Assembly: GCA_963747105.1 (NCBI GenBank)
Contig: CAVVEC010000016.1
Coordinates: 372,001-436,000 of the forward strand
Source: CAVVEC01 sp963747105
Lineage (GTDB): Bacteria; Acidobacteriota; Terriglobia; Terriglobales; Acidobacteriaceae
DNA: 64,000 nt
Reading direction: 5' to 3'
Shown piece after piece: positions 28,816 to 38,930 of this stretch; within the stretch, counting starts at the first letter, position 1; every line of letters begins with the position of its first letter. Both the position numbers and the translations under genes were made by a program. The notes under the pieces were generated by a model. That model was not told the origin of the DNA. It ran no database searches and saw only the letters and a list, made by a program, of their open reading frames with translations.

Positions 28816-30617
28816 GCTCGGCATGGACTTTATCTGGACAAGCAGGCGAGGGCACGAACAACCCGCCTCAGCGTCTGTGGCTGATGCTGGCGCTAGTCGT
28901 GGCCGCTGGTTTAGCAGTGCGCGTGGCAGCATTAGTTTACTGGCGAACAGGTGCTATCGAATCCGAAGGTGCGGAGTACGCGAGGATAGCGGAAAACCTA
29001 CGGCATGGCGTAGGTTACGTTGGTCTTGCGACACCTGGTCCTGAGGTAAACTTTCCTCCCCTTTTTCCCTTGCTTATTGCCGGAACCTCTTTTGCAACCC
29101 ACAACTATGAGTGGGCGGGGCGACTGGTCTCGCTTCTTCTGGGAGCCCTCCTCCCCTTGCCAGTTTTTGGTATCGCATCACGTCTCTTTAATCGGGGCGT
29201 AGGTTTCATTGCAGCGATGTTAGCCTTGCTGCATCCACTGTTAGTCCATTTATCGTTTACGGTGTTCTCGGAGGGACCGTTTTTCACAATACTTCTATCT
29301 GCGGTCTATATAGTGGTTCGGGCGCTAAATCAGTCCTCGACCAGGCTGTGGTTGCTGGTGGGCGGAGCATTTGGATTGAGTTACCTTCTCCGAGCGGAAG
29401 CCTCTGCCGTATTTGCGATTGCGGTGGTGTTCGCCCTAACGACTACGGAAGCTGACCGCACCGTCAAATGCAAACGAGCTATCGCTGCAATCGTAGTGTT
29501 TCTGGCGTTTGCGTTGCCAGAACTCGTTTTCATTTATAGATCGACAGGCAAAGTACGGCTAGAGGGGAAGAGCGCGATCTTTTTGTACGCAGGTAGGCGT
29601 ACCTCGGCTGCGGAAACGACCCCTGGAGTGGATTACGAGTCAGTTGGCGGGAGGCACGAGGTGGCGTCTTCCGAGCCAAATGTACCATCCTGGCGAACTT
29701 GGCAGGAAAAGTGGGCGTTCTACGGTATTGATGACCATCTCGAGGGAATGGGGATGGCTATGCGCTCCTTCGCGGACGAAAACCGGGAAACCCAGTTGAG
29801 GCTCAAAGATCTGTTTCTTATCGGAAAGGGGGTAGGTCGGAACCTGCCAGTGATGTTTCAACGACTTTCGTCAGATTGGCTGGGGGCCCCTCTCTTGCCA
29901 GCGCTAGCTTTGCTGGGCGCCGTTCGCCGCCCATGGCGAGGATTGCAGGCTCCGAACCGATTGTTCCTCATGTTGCTTGCGACTGTTCCTTTTGGAGCGA
30001 CTGCATTTGCTCTCCAAGCCAACGATCCAAGATACTGCTTTGTATTTGTTCCGCTACTCTGCATTTGGGCAGGAAATGGTCTTTATGAGGTCGGTCTTTG
30101 GACGAAGTCGTCCGCTGCTGCTGCGGGATGGAGTGTGCTAGCTCGTCCTATGGTATCTTTATCGATCATTCCTGGGCTGTTAGGATTGGCCGTGATCATC
30201 AGCCCGGTTAAAGCCGTCACAAGGCTGGGCCCATTCACGGAAGGCGCCCCTTCTAGTCGCATCGATAAGGACTTGGGTCTGTGGATCGGACAGCAGCAAA
30301 ATCGTCCAGTTCGGATCATGGATCTTCAGTTACCTCTGGCCTACCACGCCGGTGCGCAGTTCTCGAATTTTCCTTACTGTTCAGGTGAGTTGGCGCTTCA
30401 TTACCTCGATGCTGCGCACGTCGACTACGTTGTACTGCGTCGGGGAGAAGACTTTACAAGGTATTACGAGGACTGGCTGACACGTGGTATCCCCGACCAT
30501 AGGGCAGAACTCCTGCGACTGCCTTCGGGCGCTGACGCTAAATTCGTGGTGTATCGGTGGCACTGGACAAGCACTTTCGGGAACGATGATCAGGCCACGG
30601 CCAGTGTTCCCCGCTAA
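28812..30617 (+). CDS. GT39/ArnT-like polytopic membrane glycosyltransferase
   Basis: An intact 601-residue protein with about eleven membrane helices. The conserved acidic residues of GT-C enzymes lie in the first extracytoplasmic loop (GAIESEGAEYARIAENLR), followed by FPPLFPLLIAG and a C-terminal soluble part. It probably transfers a sugar from a polyprenyl-phosphate donor on the periplasmic face. ATGA overlap with wzt makes translational coupling likely, so it may decorate the glycan exported by the ABC system. Confidence 0.82.
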   Translation: MSSAWTLSGQAGEGTNNPPQRLWLMLALVVAAGLAVRVAALVYWRTGAIESEGAEYARIAENLRHGVGYVGLATPGPEVNFPPLFPLLIAGTSFATHNYEWAGRLVSLLLGALLPLPVFGIASRLFNRGVGFIAAMLALLHPLLVHLSFTVFSEGPFFTILLSAVYIVVRALNQSSTRLWLLVGGAFGLSYLLRAEASAVFAIAVVFALTTTEADRTVKCKRAIAAIVVFLAFALPELVFIYRSTGKVRLEGKSAIFLYAGRRTSAAETTPGVDYESVGGRHEVASSEPNVPSWRTWQEKWAFYGIDDHLEGMGMAMRSFADENRETQLRLKDLFLIGKGVGRNLPVMFQRLSSDWLGAPLLPALALLGAVRRPWRGLQAPNRLFLMLLATVPFGATAFALQANDPRYCFVFVPLLCIWAGNGLYEVGLWTKSSAAAAGWSVLARPMVSLSIIPGLLGLAVIISPVKAVTRLGPFTEGAPSSRIDKDLGLWIGQQQNRPVRIMDLQLPLAYHAGAQFSNFPYCSGELALHYLDAAHVDYVVLRRGEDFTRYYEDWLTRGIPDHRAELLRLPSGADAKFVVYRWHWTSTFGNDDQATASVPR

Positions 30618-30836
30618 CAGACGGTAAAATCGGCAGTATGACAGTCGCGGCTCATTTCGACATGCCGGTGTGTGGACTACGCTCTCTTTACGGATCAGCT
30701 ACTGTTGGGCGCGTTTGGGTACCAACGCCAATCCTTATAAGCGGTCAAAGACCTAGTGCGGGCGTGCAGGAGACGGCCGTGAAAACGTACGTGATGCTTA
30801 CCCGTAGTCTTGGAACTTTATCACCCCGAGGACTAC

Positions 30837-31817
30837 ATGGACTTTGAAAAATCCCTGCTGACGCACGACCCAGCTGCAGACATGCTCTGCGGCCAAAAAT
30901 TGGCTTTTATTGTCGGCTCACCGCGCAGCGGCACCACGTGGCTTCAACTGCTGCTGTCGCGGTCCCCTGCGATCGCGACCGCTCTAGAAACCAATTTGTT
31001 CACCCAGTTCATGCGTCCCATGGTCGAACAATGGAACCATGATCGAATTACAGGTCAGCTGACCGGCTTAACCAAACTCCTGAGCGACGAAGAGTTTCGC
31101 GACCTGCTGCGTATCACCTCGGCGTTTGTCTTTGCCAAGATCGCGCAGAGCAAGTCATCGGCAACAGTCGTCCTTGAAAAGACGCCCCACCACGTAAACT
31201 ACGCTCGGGAAATCCTCGACCTGTGGCCGGAAGCGCATTTTATCCATATTATTCGTGATCCGCGTTCCGTCGCTGCATCTTTGCGTGTTGCCTCGAAAAC
31301 CTGGGCATCCCAATGGGCTTCCTCCAAGATCTCACGGAGCTGCGAGACATGGATTGCGGACGTCAGCAATGGCCGGCAAATTAGATCGGCGACGCAGAAT
31401 TATCACGAGGTTTTCTATCATGAATTGATCTCGGATGGCCCGGACATCGTAAGGCGGCTTTTGGACGAATTAGGCGTTCCGTCGAGCTTGGAAGATTGCC
31501 AGCGGTACGTGGATGAATGCAACATCCGGAATCTCAAGGCGGGCAAGCTCGATAACGCCCCATGGGATGTCGCAATAAGCAAGGTGAGTTTTGGGTCAGG
31601 CACGACTGACAGTTGGCGCGCTGAACTCTCGGCGTGGGAAATTGCTCTCGTCGAGCATTTGGCGGGGCCACTGATGTCGGAATTGGGATTCAAACCTGTG
31701 GACGGTAGCAAAGCTATGTCGGCCCTTGTTGGCATGGGCTGCACGTTCAAGAATGGCGCAAGAGTGGTAAAGCGGCGGCTCGGGGATTTCTTGGAACAGC
31801 CTTCAAGGGAGCCCTGA
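30837..31817 (+). CDS. Sulfotransferase family protein
   Basis: About 326 residues of a PAPS-dependent sulfotransferase. The 5'-phosphosulfate loop VGSPRSGTTWLQLLL is near residue 26 and the 3'-phosphate motif IHIIRDPRSVAAS near 145. It would add sulfate to a sugar hydroxyl. ATG 30837, preceded by CGAGG, is preferred to the longer TTG start at 30810. No PAPS synthesis genes are in the window. The C-terminal 30 residues contain a basic stretch (ARVVKRRLGDFL). Confidence 0.88.
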   Translation: MDFEKSLLTHDPAADMLCGQKLAFIVGSPRSGTTWLQLLLSRSPAIATALETNLFTQFMRPMVEQWNHDRITGQLTGLTKLLSDEEFRDLLRITSAFVFAKIAQSKSSATVVLEKTPHHVNYAREILDLWPEAHFIHIIRDPRSVAASLRVASKTWASQWASSKISRSCETWIADVSNGRQIRSATQNYHEVFYHELISDGPDIVRRLLDELGVPSSLEDCQRYVDECNIRNLKAGKLDNAPWDVAISKVSFGSGTTDSWRAELSAWEIALVEHLAGPLMSELGFKPVDGSKAMSALVGMGCTFKNGARVVKRRLGDFLEQPSREP

Positions 31818-31907
31818 GGCAGGACCTTTCCATCGTCGGGCGTCACAGCGGCGTGGACCTACAGCAATACCGATATGAATTTTGCCCATATTGTTACAAT
31901 GAAGCCA

Positions 31908-32608
31908 TGAGCGCTACAAAATTACCACATTTCACATTGATGTCGCTCCTGATCCTTTCAGTAGCGACGGGGGTGGTTCGCGGTTATTATTCCACATCGT
32001 TTCCTTTGACGGAAAATCCAATTTTTGAAAACGGAAATTGGATAAATGGAGGAAAAAATGGGCTCGATTGGTCTAATGTACAAACGATGCCCGGCTTAGC
32101 GTTTAGCGCATGGACAGGCGGCACAGAATACAACGACCCTACGGCGGTGCTTGCCGGCTGATGGTCCGCCAACCAAATTGCTTGCGGCGTAGTCTACATC
32201 GGCTCGTTCAACAGAACCGCTGATTATTTCGAGGTAGAGTTAAGACTAAACACGACGATAATAGCGCACTCCATAACCGGATATGAGTTAAATTATAGCC
32301 TCAGGAATGACGGTAGCCAGTACAGCAGCATCGTAAGGTGGAATGGACCACTGGGAGACTTTACGCGCCTGGCGATGGTCACCCCGGGCGTTTTGAATAA
32401 TGGTGACAGGCTGTGTGCAACGAACATTTCCGGCACGTTAGCGCTGTATCGAAATGGGGTTCTGGTAAATCAGGCCACAGACACTACATACACGAACGGT
32501 TCCCCCGGGATTGGGTTCGATTACACCACCAGCAACGAATACAATCAGGATTATGGTTTTTCTTCGTTTCGGGCGGGTCTGCCTGACACACCGATAAATG
32601 GGTCTTAG
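31908..32608 (+). pseudogene. Secreted protein, paralogue of the gene at 26600, with an in-frame TGA
   Basis: About 233 codons with a clear signal peptide (FTLMSLLILSVATGVVRG) and the same motif series as the gene at 26600: FPLTENPIFENGNWINGG, a central WSANQ, and LALYRNGVLVNQ. A TGA at 32159 interrupts the frame after 84 codons, at the position aligned with SGTWPSDQ in the intact copy; the same frame then runs on to 32608. Readthrough cannot be excluded but no recoding element is visible. Confidence 0.7.
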
Positions 32609-33534
32609 TTTGAAGCAAATCCGCAGGATATGCGGGAGCATACTCGCGGAGATGGGTTTCGGCACTCAAGTTCAGACGAAGACTCTCGCCGAGCGCCTGG
32701 GTTATCCTGCCGATGCGAAGTTGGTAATCCTCCACGCCGACGACGTCGCCATGGCCCATTCGGTCAATATGGCGAGCTTCGCCGCGCTCGATCAAAAGGC
32801 CATCAGCTCCGCGAGCGTCATGGTTAACTGCCCTTGTGTCAAGGAGGCAGCCGAGTATGCTAAGGCCCACCCGGATGCGGACCTGGGGGTGCACCTCACC
32901 CTGACCAGCGAGTGGAAAACGTACCGCTGGGGGCCGGTGGCGCCCAAGGATCAAGTGCCGAGCTTGCTCGATCCGCAGGGCTATTTCTACCCCGATGTCC
33001 GTTCCGCCGCGGCGCACATCAAGCCGAAAGAAGCGGAGCGTGAAATCCGCGCCCAGATCGAGCTGGCGATGAAGATGGGCATCCACCCGACCCACCTCGA
33101 CATGCACATGATGACGCTGGCCGCCACGCCGCAGCTCTACGCCACCCTGGTGAAGGTGGGTCACGACCTTCACCTGCCCTTTCTGGCTGTGCGCGGGAAC
33201 GGCGGCCGGAGGATTAAGGCGTTGTTTTCCGAGACGGATATCGTCTTCGACTCATTGGTGGGGTTCGATTCCGAACGTGCCCCCCAACCAGTGGACGGAA
33301 TCCTACGTCAAGGCGCTTGATTTGCTCAAGCCCGGTCTTCACTACCTCATCGTTCACCCCGGCCACGATGATGCGGAACTCGAAGCCGTCACGGTGGACC
33401 ATCAGTCGTATGGCGCGGCTTGGCGGCAGCGCGACTTCAACGCGGTGACCAGCCCGGAGTTCAAGCACGCCCTGGAGCGCAATCGCATCATTCTGGTGGG
33501 ATGGAAAGATCTGGGGAAACTTTCCTCTCCGTGA
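32598..33534 (+). pseudogene. ChbG/YdjC-type carbohydrate deacetylase, one frameshift
   Basis: About 310 residues of a metal-dependent deacetylase of the ChbG family, acting on N-acetylated oligosaccharides. The metal site begins VILHADDVAMAHSVN; DLGVHLTLTSEW and HPTHLDMHMMTL supply the other ligands, and LIVHPGHDDAEL is in the second frame. One indel near 33275 separates the two parts. It overlaps the preceding gene's stop and ends 15 bp before the insertion sequence. Confidence 0.85.
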
Positions 33535-33545
33535 CGGGTAGCTGG

Positions 33546-33549
33546 CTAG
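33546..33549 (+). repeat. Left target-site duplication CTAG
   Basis: CTAG immediately before the left inverted repeat, repeated directly after the right one at 34837. Because it is palindromic and short, the match alone is weak, but its position exactly at both IS ends supports it. Confidence 0.75.
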
Positions 33550-34836
33550 CAGGCTGCTGAAAAACTACTTCTAATCCACAGCCTTGTATGGTACGAGAAG
33601 GCATGCGCGGAGACGATCAGCAGCAGAATCACATCTTCAGTTATTTGTCGCCGGAAGCGCGGGTGCGGAAGGATCATCCGCTGCGTGCCATCCGGACCAT
33701 GGTGGACGAAGTACTCGGGCAACTGTCCCGACGGTTCGACACGATGTATGCCCGCGTCGGGCGTCCCTCGATTGCGCCGGAGAGGTTGCTGCGGGCGCAG
33801 TTGCTGCAGATGCTGTACTCGATCCGCAGCGAGCGCCTGCTGATGGAAGAGATGGATTACAACCTGTTGTTTCGCTGGTTTGTGGGCCTGAACGCCGATG
33901 ATGACGTGTGGGACCCGACCGTGTTCAGCAAGAATCGCGACCGCTTGCTGGAGGCGGACGTGGCCCAGGAGTTTCTGGTGCAGGTGGTGGAGCAGGCGCG
34001 GGCCAAGGGTTGGACCAGCGACGAGCATTTCACCGTCGACGGTACGCTGCTGGAGGCTTGGGCGAGCACGAAGAGCTTTCAACCCAAGGACAAAAAGCCA
34101 TCGTCTCCGCCGGACGATCCTGGCAATCCCACGGTGAACTTTCGCGGCGAGCGGCGGTCGAACCAGACGCACGCGTCGAAGACCGATCCCGAGGCGCTGC
34201 TGGCGCGCAAGGGCGAGGGGAAGGGGTCGAAATTGAGTTACAGCGGGAATCTGTTGGTGGAGAATCGCAACGGGCTGATCGTGGACGCGGAAGTGTTTCA
34301 GGCGAACGGCACGGCCGAGCGCGACGCGGCCCTGGTGATGCTGGAGCAGATTCCGGGAACGAAGGTGGTAACCGTGGGCGGAGACAAAGGATTCGACACG
34401 CGCGATTTCGTGAAGGAGTGTCGGCACATGGGAGTCACACCGCACGTGGCGCAGAACCACGCCCGGCCCGGTGGCAGCGCTATTGATGGCCACACCACAC
34501 GGCACCCGGGGTACGCCATCAGCCAGAGAAAGAGGAAGCGGATCGAAGAATGCTTCGGCTGGCTGAAGACGATCGCGCTGCTGCGGAAGGTACGGCATCG
34601 CGGAGTGTGCAAAGTGCACTGGATTTTTACCTTCGCTTGTGCCGCCTACAATCTGGTGCGCATGCGCAACCTGACCGCCGCAGTTCCGGCGGCGTAATTC
34701 AGGGCCGACGTGTGTCTTCGGGAGCATCGAGTTAGACCCGAGAGCCACAAAAACACCGGGAATCAGACCGTTGGGCATCTTTAACGATGAGAAACAGAAA
34801 GAAAAACACGCTGCACATCAATTTTTCCGCAGCCTG
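33550..34836 (+). mobile_element. Complete insertion sequence, IS5-superfamily-like, 1287 bp
   Basis: Terminal inverted repeats CAGGCTGCTGAAAAA (left) and the complement of its right end CAGGCTGCGGAAAAA match at 14 of 15 positions. The element is flanked on both sides by CTAG (33546-33549 and 34837-34840), a 4-base target duplication of the YTAR type usual for IS5-group elements. One intact transposase fills it. The intact duplication indicates a simple and fairly recent insertion. Confidence 0.88.
33588..34697 (+). CDS. IS5-superfamily DDE transposase
   Basis: Intact 369-residue transposase. The N-terminal helical domain (SYLSPEARVRKDHPLRAI, GRPSIAPERLLRAQLLQMLY) precedes the catalytic domain with FTVDGTLLEAWAS (first acidic residue), VVTVGGDKGFDTRDFV (second) and RIEECFGWLKTI (third, Glu). 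It catalyses cut-and-paste movement of the element. ATG 33603 is an equally possible start. Confidence 0.93.
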   Translation: MVREGMRGDDQQQNHIFSYLSPEARVRKDHPLRAIRTMVDEVLGQLSRRFDTMYARVGRPSIAPERLLRAQLLQMLYSIRSERLLMEEMDYNLLFRWFVGLNADDDVWDPTVFSKNRDRLLEADVAQEFLVQVVEQARAKGWTSDEHFTVDGTLLEAWASTKSFQPKDKKPSSPPDDPGNPTVNFRGERRSNQTHASKTDPEALLARKGEGKGSKLSYSGNLLVENRNGLIVDAEVFQANGTAERDAALVMLEQIPGTKVVTVGGDKGFDTRDFVKECRHMGVTPHVAQNHARPGGSAIDGHTTRHPGYAISQRKRKRIEECFGWLKTIALLRKVRHRGVCKVHWIFTFACAAYNLVRMRNLTAAVPAA

Positions 34837-34840
34837 CTAG
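34837..34840 (+). repeat. Right target-site duplication CTAG
   Basis: CTAG directly after the right inverted repeat, matching 33546-33549. Confidence 0.75.
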
Positions 34841-35035
34841 GAAGTGCGATGGGAAGATGCTGCAAGACACCCTTCCCTATCCCTGGTGGCCCATCAAGAC
34901 GACATCAAGAGCCGTATGGCCGAAAAGATTGCCTCTTACAGGCGGAGGCTATCAATTCAATTTGGTCGGCTATTTCCAAAAGGGAAGGTCGCAATGCCAT
35001 CAATAAGGAGCTGCGCAAATGAGCACCGCCAATGA
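34841..35035 (+). pseudogene. Remnant of a second pyruvyltransferase, C-terminal end only
   Basis: The frame starting at the IS boundary encodes SLVAHQDDIKSRMAEKIAS and IQFGRLFPKG, closely matching the last 40 residues of the pyruvyltransferase at 20915 (SLVANRDEIKSRMAEKAAC, TQFDQLFPRG). DNA similarity is also visible (CCTATCCCTGGTGGC in both). Everything upstream of this tail is missing and the IS target duplication is intact, so the gene was truncated before the IS arrived. It runs into the start of the next glycosyltransferase, the same gene order as at 22267. Confidence 0.65.
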
Positions 35036-36058
35036 ACCCTTTGTCAGCATCGTTACGCCAGTTTACAACGGTGAGGCATACCTAAGGGAATGCATTGAAA
35101 GTGTTCTCGCTCAGACCTATTCGAACTGGGAGTATATTATCCTAAACAACTGCAGCACGGATGGCACACTAAGGATCGCGGAAGAGTATTCATGCCGAGA
35201 TAGGCGCATTCAGGTCCACAGCAACGATAGCTTATTGCCAATCATCGCGAATCACAATCGAGCGTTTCGTCTTATTTCTCCGGAGAGCAAATACTGCAAA
35301 GTGGTCTCTGGCGATGATTGGTTGTATCCAGAATGCATCGCTCGTATGGTCGGGCTCGCCGAAGCAAACCTGTCTGTAGGACTGGTAGGCTCCTATCAAC
35401 TCAGCGGAGGGGGCGATAAATGGTACTGAGGACATACGGACTCCCATACTCCTCTGCAGTCATTTCGGGCCGGGAGGTCAGCCGAGCGCACTTATTAGGC
35501 ACGCTGGATGTTCTTGGAGATCCGACTTCAAGCCTTTATCGAGCGGATTTGGTCAGGCGCACAGATTCTTTCTATCCGAATTCTACAGCGGAAGCAGACC
35601 TCAGTGCATGCTACGAGTGCTTGAGAGGTGCGGATTTTGGCTTCGTGCATCAGGTGTTGTCGTACGAGAGGCTTCATCCAGAGCAGATGACCAATACTTC
35701 TAGAAGTCTAGAAGCCTACTTCACAAGTAAGATCGGTGATTTGCGTGCCTATGGCCCCCTCTATCTGGAACCTGCAGAGCAAGAGAAACGCATCAACGAG
35801 CTGATGGAAGAATATTACACGCGTTTGGCGTTTCACGCTGTTCACTTCAGGGGTGGAGGCTTTTGGAGCTATCAAAGAAGGCGGCTTAAGGAGGTCGGGT
35901 TTCCCTTTAGCAGCGTCAGACTCGCCAAGGCCATTTCGGCTAAGGTGTTGGATCTGTTACTAAATCCGAAAGAGACATCGGGAAAGCTCCTGAGAAGGTT
36001 AGCTCCTCGTAACAGCCTGCACTCCTCCAGTTTGAGTGGGCAATCGACGGAATCCTGA
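35019..36058 (+). pseudogene. Glycosyltransferase family 2, one frameshift
   Basis: About 346 residues. The GT-A domain starts VSIVTPVYNGEAYLRECI, with ILNNCSTDGT and the metal site SGDDW, and stops at 35429. The rest (from about 35420, LPYSSAVISGREVSRAH onward) continues one frame over to 36058. One indel near 35420 is enough. Its N terminus is related to the truncated fragment at 22267. Confidence 0.85.
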
Positions 36059-36417
36059 GAGTTTGCGTAAAGCTGTACGTCATGATTGGCCTGGCGATGT
36101 TGCTAGCACCCCTAGTTCTTGCCATTCCTCTGCGGGAGCAAAGCCATCAAAGTTGACGAACGAACGGCCATTCAGCGTTAGAGTCGGCCAGTAACGGGAA
36201 GGTTCGCAAGATTGTCGGGTTACATACGAGGGATGCTCGCTTTGGAAAATCAGGCCTCCGTGCAGAAGATGTCTGAAGGAGCATAGCCTTCAAATGATCA
36301 ACATCGGACTGATGGCAGCCGTGGGCCGTGAGTAATCTTGCGTGTTATTCACAAACATTGGATACTCCGTTGGAAGACGAACTTCTCTGAAATTCGAGCG
36401 AGCACCAGGGACATGGA
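36059..36417. other. 359-bp gap without a supportable gene
   Basis: Short open stretches exist, one with a hydrophobic segment (VMIGLAMLLAPLVLAIPL near 36080) and one starting MINIGLMAAVGRE near 36296 that stops after 13 codons. Both could be remnants of lost genes, but neither shows enough to name a family. No terminator hairpin with a T-run was found. Confidence 0.5.
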
Positions 36418-37845
36418 ATGAGTTTCCACGCAAGTGAGTCCAGCCAGGGTTTGCAGATCGATGCGTGTAGAATTAACTTTGATGGACGCCGATCGGAGCA
36501 CATGAACCAGGCGTTGGTTGATCGCTATCGTTGTCCAGAGTATTTTGTAAGGTTCGATCTGCTCGGTCAGTTGTCGAACGAACCAGGCTACTTCCGCTTC
36601 GGACAGGACACGATATGTTACGGGCAATCTACGTCAGGTTTTCGTGCGCATAGACTCAACGCCACCCTTTGCGACGTGCGGGAAGATGTGCAAGCCAGCG
36701 ATTCGAAGTTACGCCTTCCCTTCAACCCGACTGATATTGTCGATAATCTGCGTTTTGAGCGTTATGCAAGCCGCCATCACTATGGTGCTCTGGGTCAGTG
36801 GAAGCGATCGCTGAGAAATGCGTATTACTTTCTCAGGCCGCTATTGCATATCAAGGTCAGAAGGCACGTTCAGCGAGCGCATTTGAATGGTTGGCGAAGC
36901 CTCATTTTTCCGCGTTGGCCAGTTGATTCGACGGTTGAGAACTTATGCGAACAGTTGCTGCTCTTGTCCATGAAGGCTCAAGGCGTTGATCGAGTGCCTT
37001 TCATCTGGTTCTGGCCAGATGGCGCACAGGGCTGTGTCTCGGTCACTCACGACGTCGAAACTGAAAAAGGGAAAGACTTCTGTGCCGAACTGATGGATAT
37101 CGATGACTCTTTCGGCCTCAAGGCGGCAATCCAAGTCGTGCCTGAGGAGCGCTATGAGGTCCCGGATGCTTGGATAAAGACCATCCGAAGCAGAGGATTT
37201 GAGCTAAACGTCCAAGACCTTAACCATGACGGGCATCTTTTTCGAGATCGAGGGGAGTTCGTGCGACGTGCTCGGCGGATTAACGAATATGCTAGATCCT
37301 ATGGTGCAAAAGGATTCCGCGCCGCTGTCTTATATCGGAACCTGGACTGGTACGATGCGCTCGACTTCTCCTATGACATGTCAGTTCCGACCGTCGCTCA
37401 CCTGGACCCACAGCGAGGCGGGTGCTGTACCGTAATGCCGTATTTCGTCGGGGAGATTTTGGAGATTCCGGTCACTACTACCCAGGATTACATGCTGTTT
37501 CACCTGCTCAATGATTATTCTCTGGATTTGTGGAAGGCCCAGACAGAGCTGATTCTGCAGAAGAACGGCCTGGTCAGTTTCATTGTTCATCCGGATTACA
37601 TTATTGAAAAAAGGGCAAGAGATGTATATCGGGGCTTGTTAAGCTTTTTGCGCCAATTAGATTCTGAAACAAAACTTTGGTTCGCTCTTCCGGGAGAGAT
37701 TGATCAGTGGTGGCGGGCACGCAGCAAAATGAATGTCATAAACCACGCTGGAGAGTGGCATATTGAAGGCCCCGGTGCTGAACGTGCCAAGTTGGCCTTC
37801 GCGACGATTGCTGGCGATCGTCTTGAGTATCAGCTGAACTCTTAG
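36418..37845 (+). CDS. Polysaccharide deacetylase (NodB-like) family protein
   Basis: An intact 475-residue protein. An N-terminal region of about 190 residues of unknown fold precedes a deacetylase barrel with VSVTHDVETEKG (the family's catalytic Asp and metal Asp region), VQDLNHDGHLF (metal histidines) and KGFRAAVLYRN. The C-terminal part has FIVHPDYII. It would remove acetyl groups from an amino sugar, or act on a related C-N bond. It ends 17 bp before wecB, whose product is an N-acetylated sugar nucleotide. Confidence 0.82.
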   Translation: MSFHASESSQGLQIDACRINFDGRRSEHMNQALVDRYRCPEYFVRFDLLGQLSNEPGYFRFGQDTICYGQSTSGFRAHRLNATLCDVREDVQASDSKLRLPFNPTDIVDNLRFERYASRHHYGALGQWKRSLRNAYYFLRPLLHIKVRRHVQRAHLNGWRSLIFPRWPVDSTVENLCEQLLLLSMKAQGVDRVPFIWFWPDGAQGCVSVTHDVETEKGKDFCAELMDIDDSFGLKAAIQVVPEERYEVPDAWIKTIRSRGFELNVQDLNHDGHLFRDRGEFVRRARRINEYARSYGAKGFRAAVLYRNLDWYDALDFSYDMSVPTVAHLDPQRGGCCTVMPYFVGEILEIPVTTTQDYMLFHLLNDYSLDLWKAQTELILQKNGLVSFIVHPDYIIEKRARDVYRGLLSFLRQLDSETKLWFALPGEIDQWWRARSKMNVINHAGEWHIEGPGAERAKLAFATIAGDRLEYQLNS

Positions 37846-37862
37846 CAGAATCAGAAATACTT

Positions 37863-38930
37863 ATGCGTATTGTTCACGTGGTCGGAGCGCGTCCAAACTT
37901 CATGAAAGCTGCGCCGGTGCTGCACGCACTCAGGAAATGGCCAGCAATGCAACAGATGCTGGTCCACACTGGCCAACACTACGACGCCAACATGTCGGAC
38001 GTGTTCTTCACTCAACTCAACATTCCGGCACCCGACGTAAATCTCGAAGTCGGTTCAGGCAGTCATGCCCAGCAAACGGCGGAGATCATGCGCCGTTTTG
38101 AACCGGTCGTGCTCGACGTAAAACCGGATCTAGTGTTGGTTTACGGAGATGTCAACTCCACGGTGGCCGCGGCCTTAGTCTGCTCAAAACTGCTCATCCG
38201 AGTGGGCCACGTTGAAGCGGGACTCCGTTCGTTCGATCGCACCATGCCGGAAGAAATCAACCGCATAGTGACTGATCGGCTGGCTGATCTGCTGTTTACC
38301 CCATCCGAAGATGGCGATCTGAACCTCCAGCACGAAGGCATACCAGTCGAGAAGATCCACCGCGTAGGCAACGTCATGATCGACTCGTTGGTACGTCTCT
38401 TGCCGACAGCCATGCGCTGCCCGAAGAATGGCTTACCGGAGCGCTACGCTCTGGTCACTCTGCATCGGCCTTCCAACGTTGACGATGCTCGAAGTTTGAA
38501 AAGCATTCTGGAATCCTTGCTAGAAATAAACGAGAATCTTGACGTGGTTTTTCCCGTGCACCCTCGGACACGTCAGCGCATCGCGGAGTTTGGCCTAAAG
38601 ATCGAAAAGCTACACCTACTAGAACCGTTACCGTATATCGAATTTCTCGCTTTGCAGAGTTGTGCCGCAGCCGTCATCACCGATTCAGGGGGAATTCAGG
38701 AAGAGACTACATATTTGGGCGTACCCTGCCTGACGATGCGCGAGAACACTGAGCGCCCGATCACTGTCAGCCTGGGCACAAACGTCATTGTTGGACAGGA
38801 TAGGAAGAAGCTCAGGGCTGAGTTATTGAGGATCATGGAGGGAAATGCCAAGAAGGGAGCCATACCGCCGTTGTGGGACGGCCATGCAGGTCAGCGCATT
38901 GCCGACATCCTTGGGAATGCCGGACTTTAG
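37863..38930 (+). CDS. wecB: UDP-N-acetylglucosamine 2-epimerase, non-hydrolysing
   Basis: Intact 355-residue enzyme converting UDP-GlcNAc to UDP-ManNAc in the cytoplasm. Conserved segments are all present: GARPNFMKAAPV at the N terminus, HTGQHYD, YGDVNSTVAAAL, VEAGLRSFDRTMPEEINR, LHRPSNVD, TDSGGIQEE and RENTERP. The terminal IPPLWDGHAGQRIADIL recurs in decayed form at 48784. No ManNAc dehydrogenase (wecC) is in the window, so UDP-ManNAc may be used directly. Confidence 0.95.
   Translation: MRIVHVVGARPNFMKAAPVLHALRKWPAMQQMLVHTGQHYDANMSDVFFTQLNIPAPDVNLEVGSGSHAQQTAEIMRRFEPVVLDVKPDLVLVYGDVNSTVAAALVCSKLLIRVGHVEAGLRSFDRTMPEEINRIVTDRLADLLFTPSEDGDLNLQHEGIPVEKIHRVGNVMIDSLVRLLPTAMRCPKNGLPERYALVTLHRPSNVDDARSLKSILESLLEINENLDVVFPVHPRTRQRIAEFGLKIEKLHLLEPLPYIEFLALQSCAAAVITDSGGIQEETTYLGVPCLTMRENTERPITVSLGTNVIVGQDRKKLRAELLRIMEGNAKKGAIPPLWDGHAGQRIADILGNAGL

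Noticed and set aside
30638..30847. 69-residue ORF before the sulfotransferase
   Set aside because: No ribosome binding site or recognisable motif, and it overlaps the more likely sulfotransferase start.
36296..36337. Start of an oxidoreductase gene (MINIGLMAAVGRE)
   Set aside because: It stops after 13 codons and no frame continues it; too short to assign.
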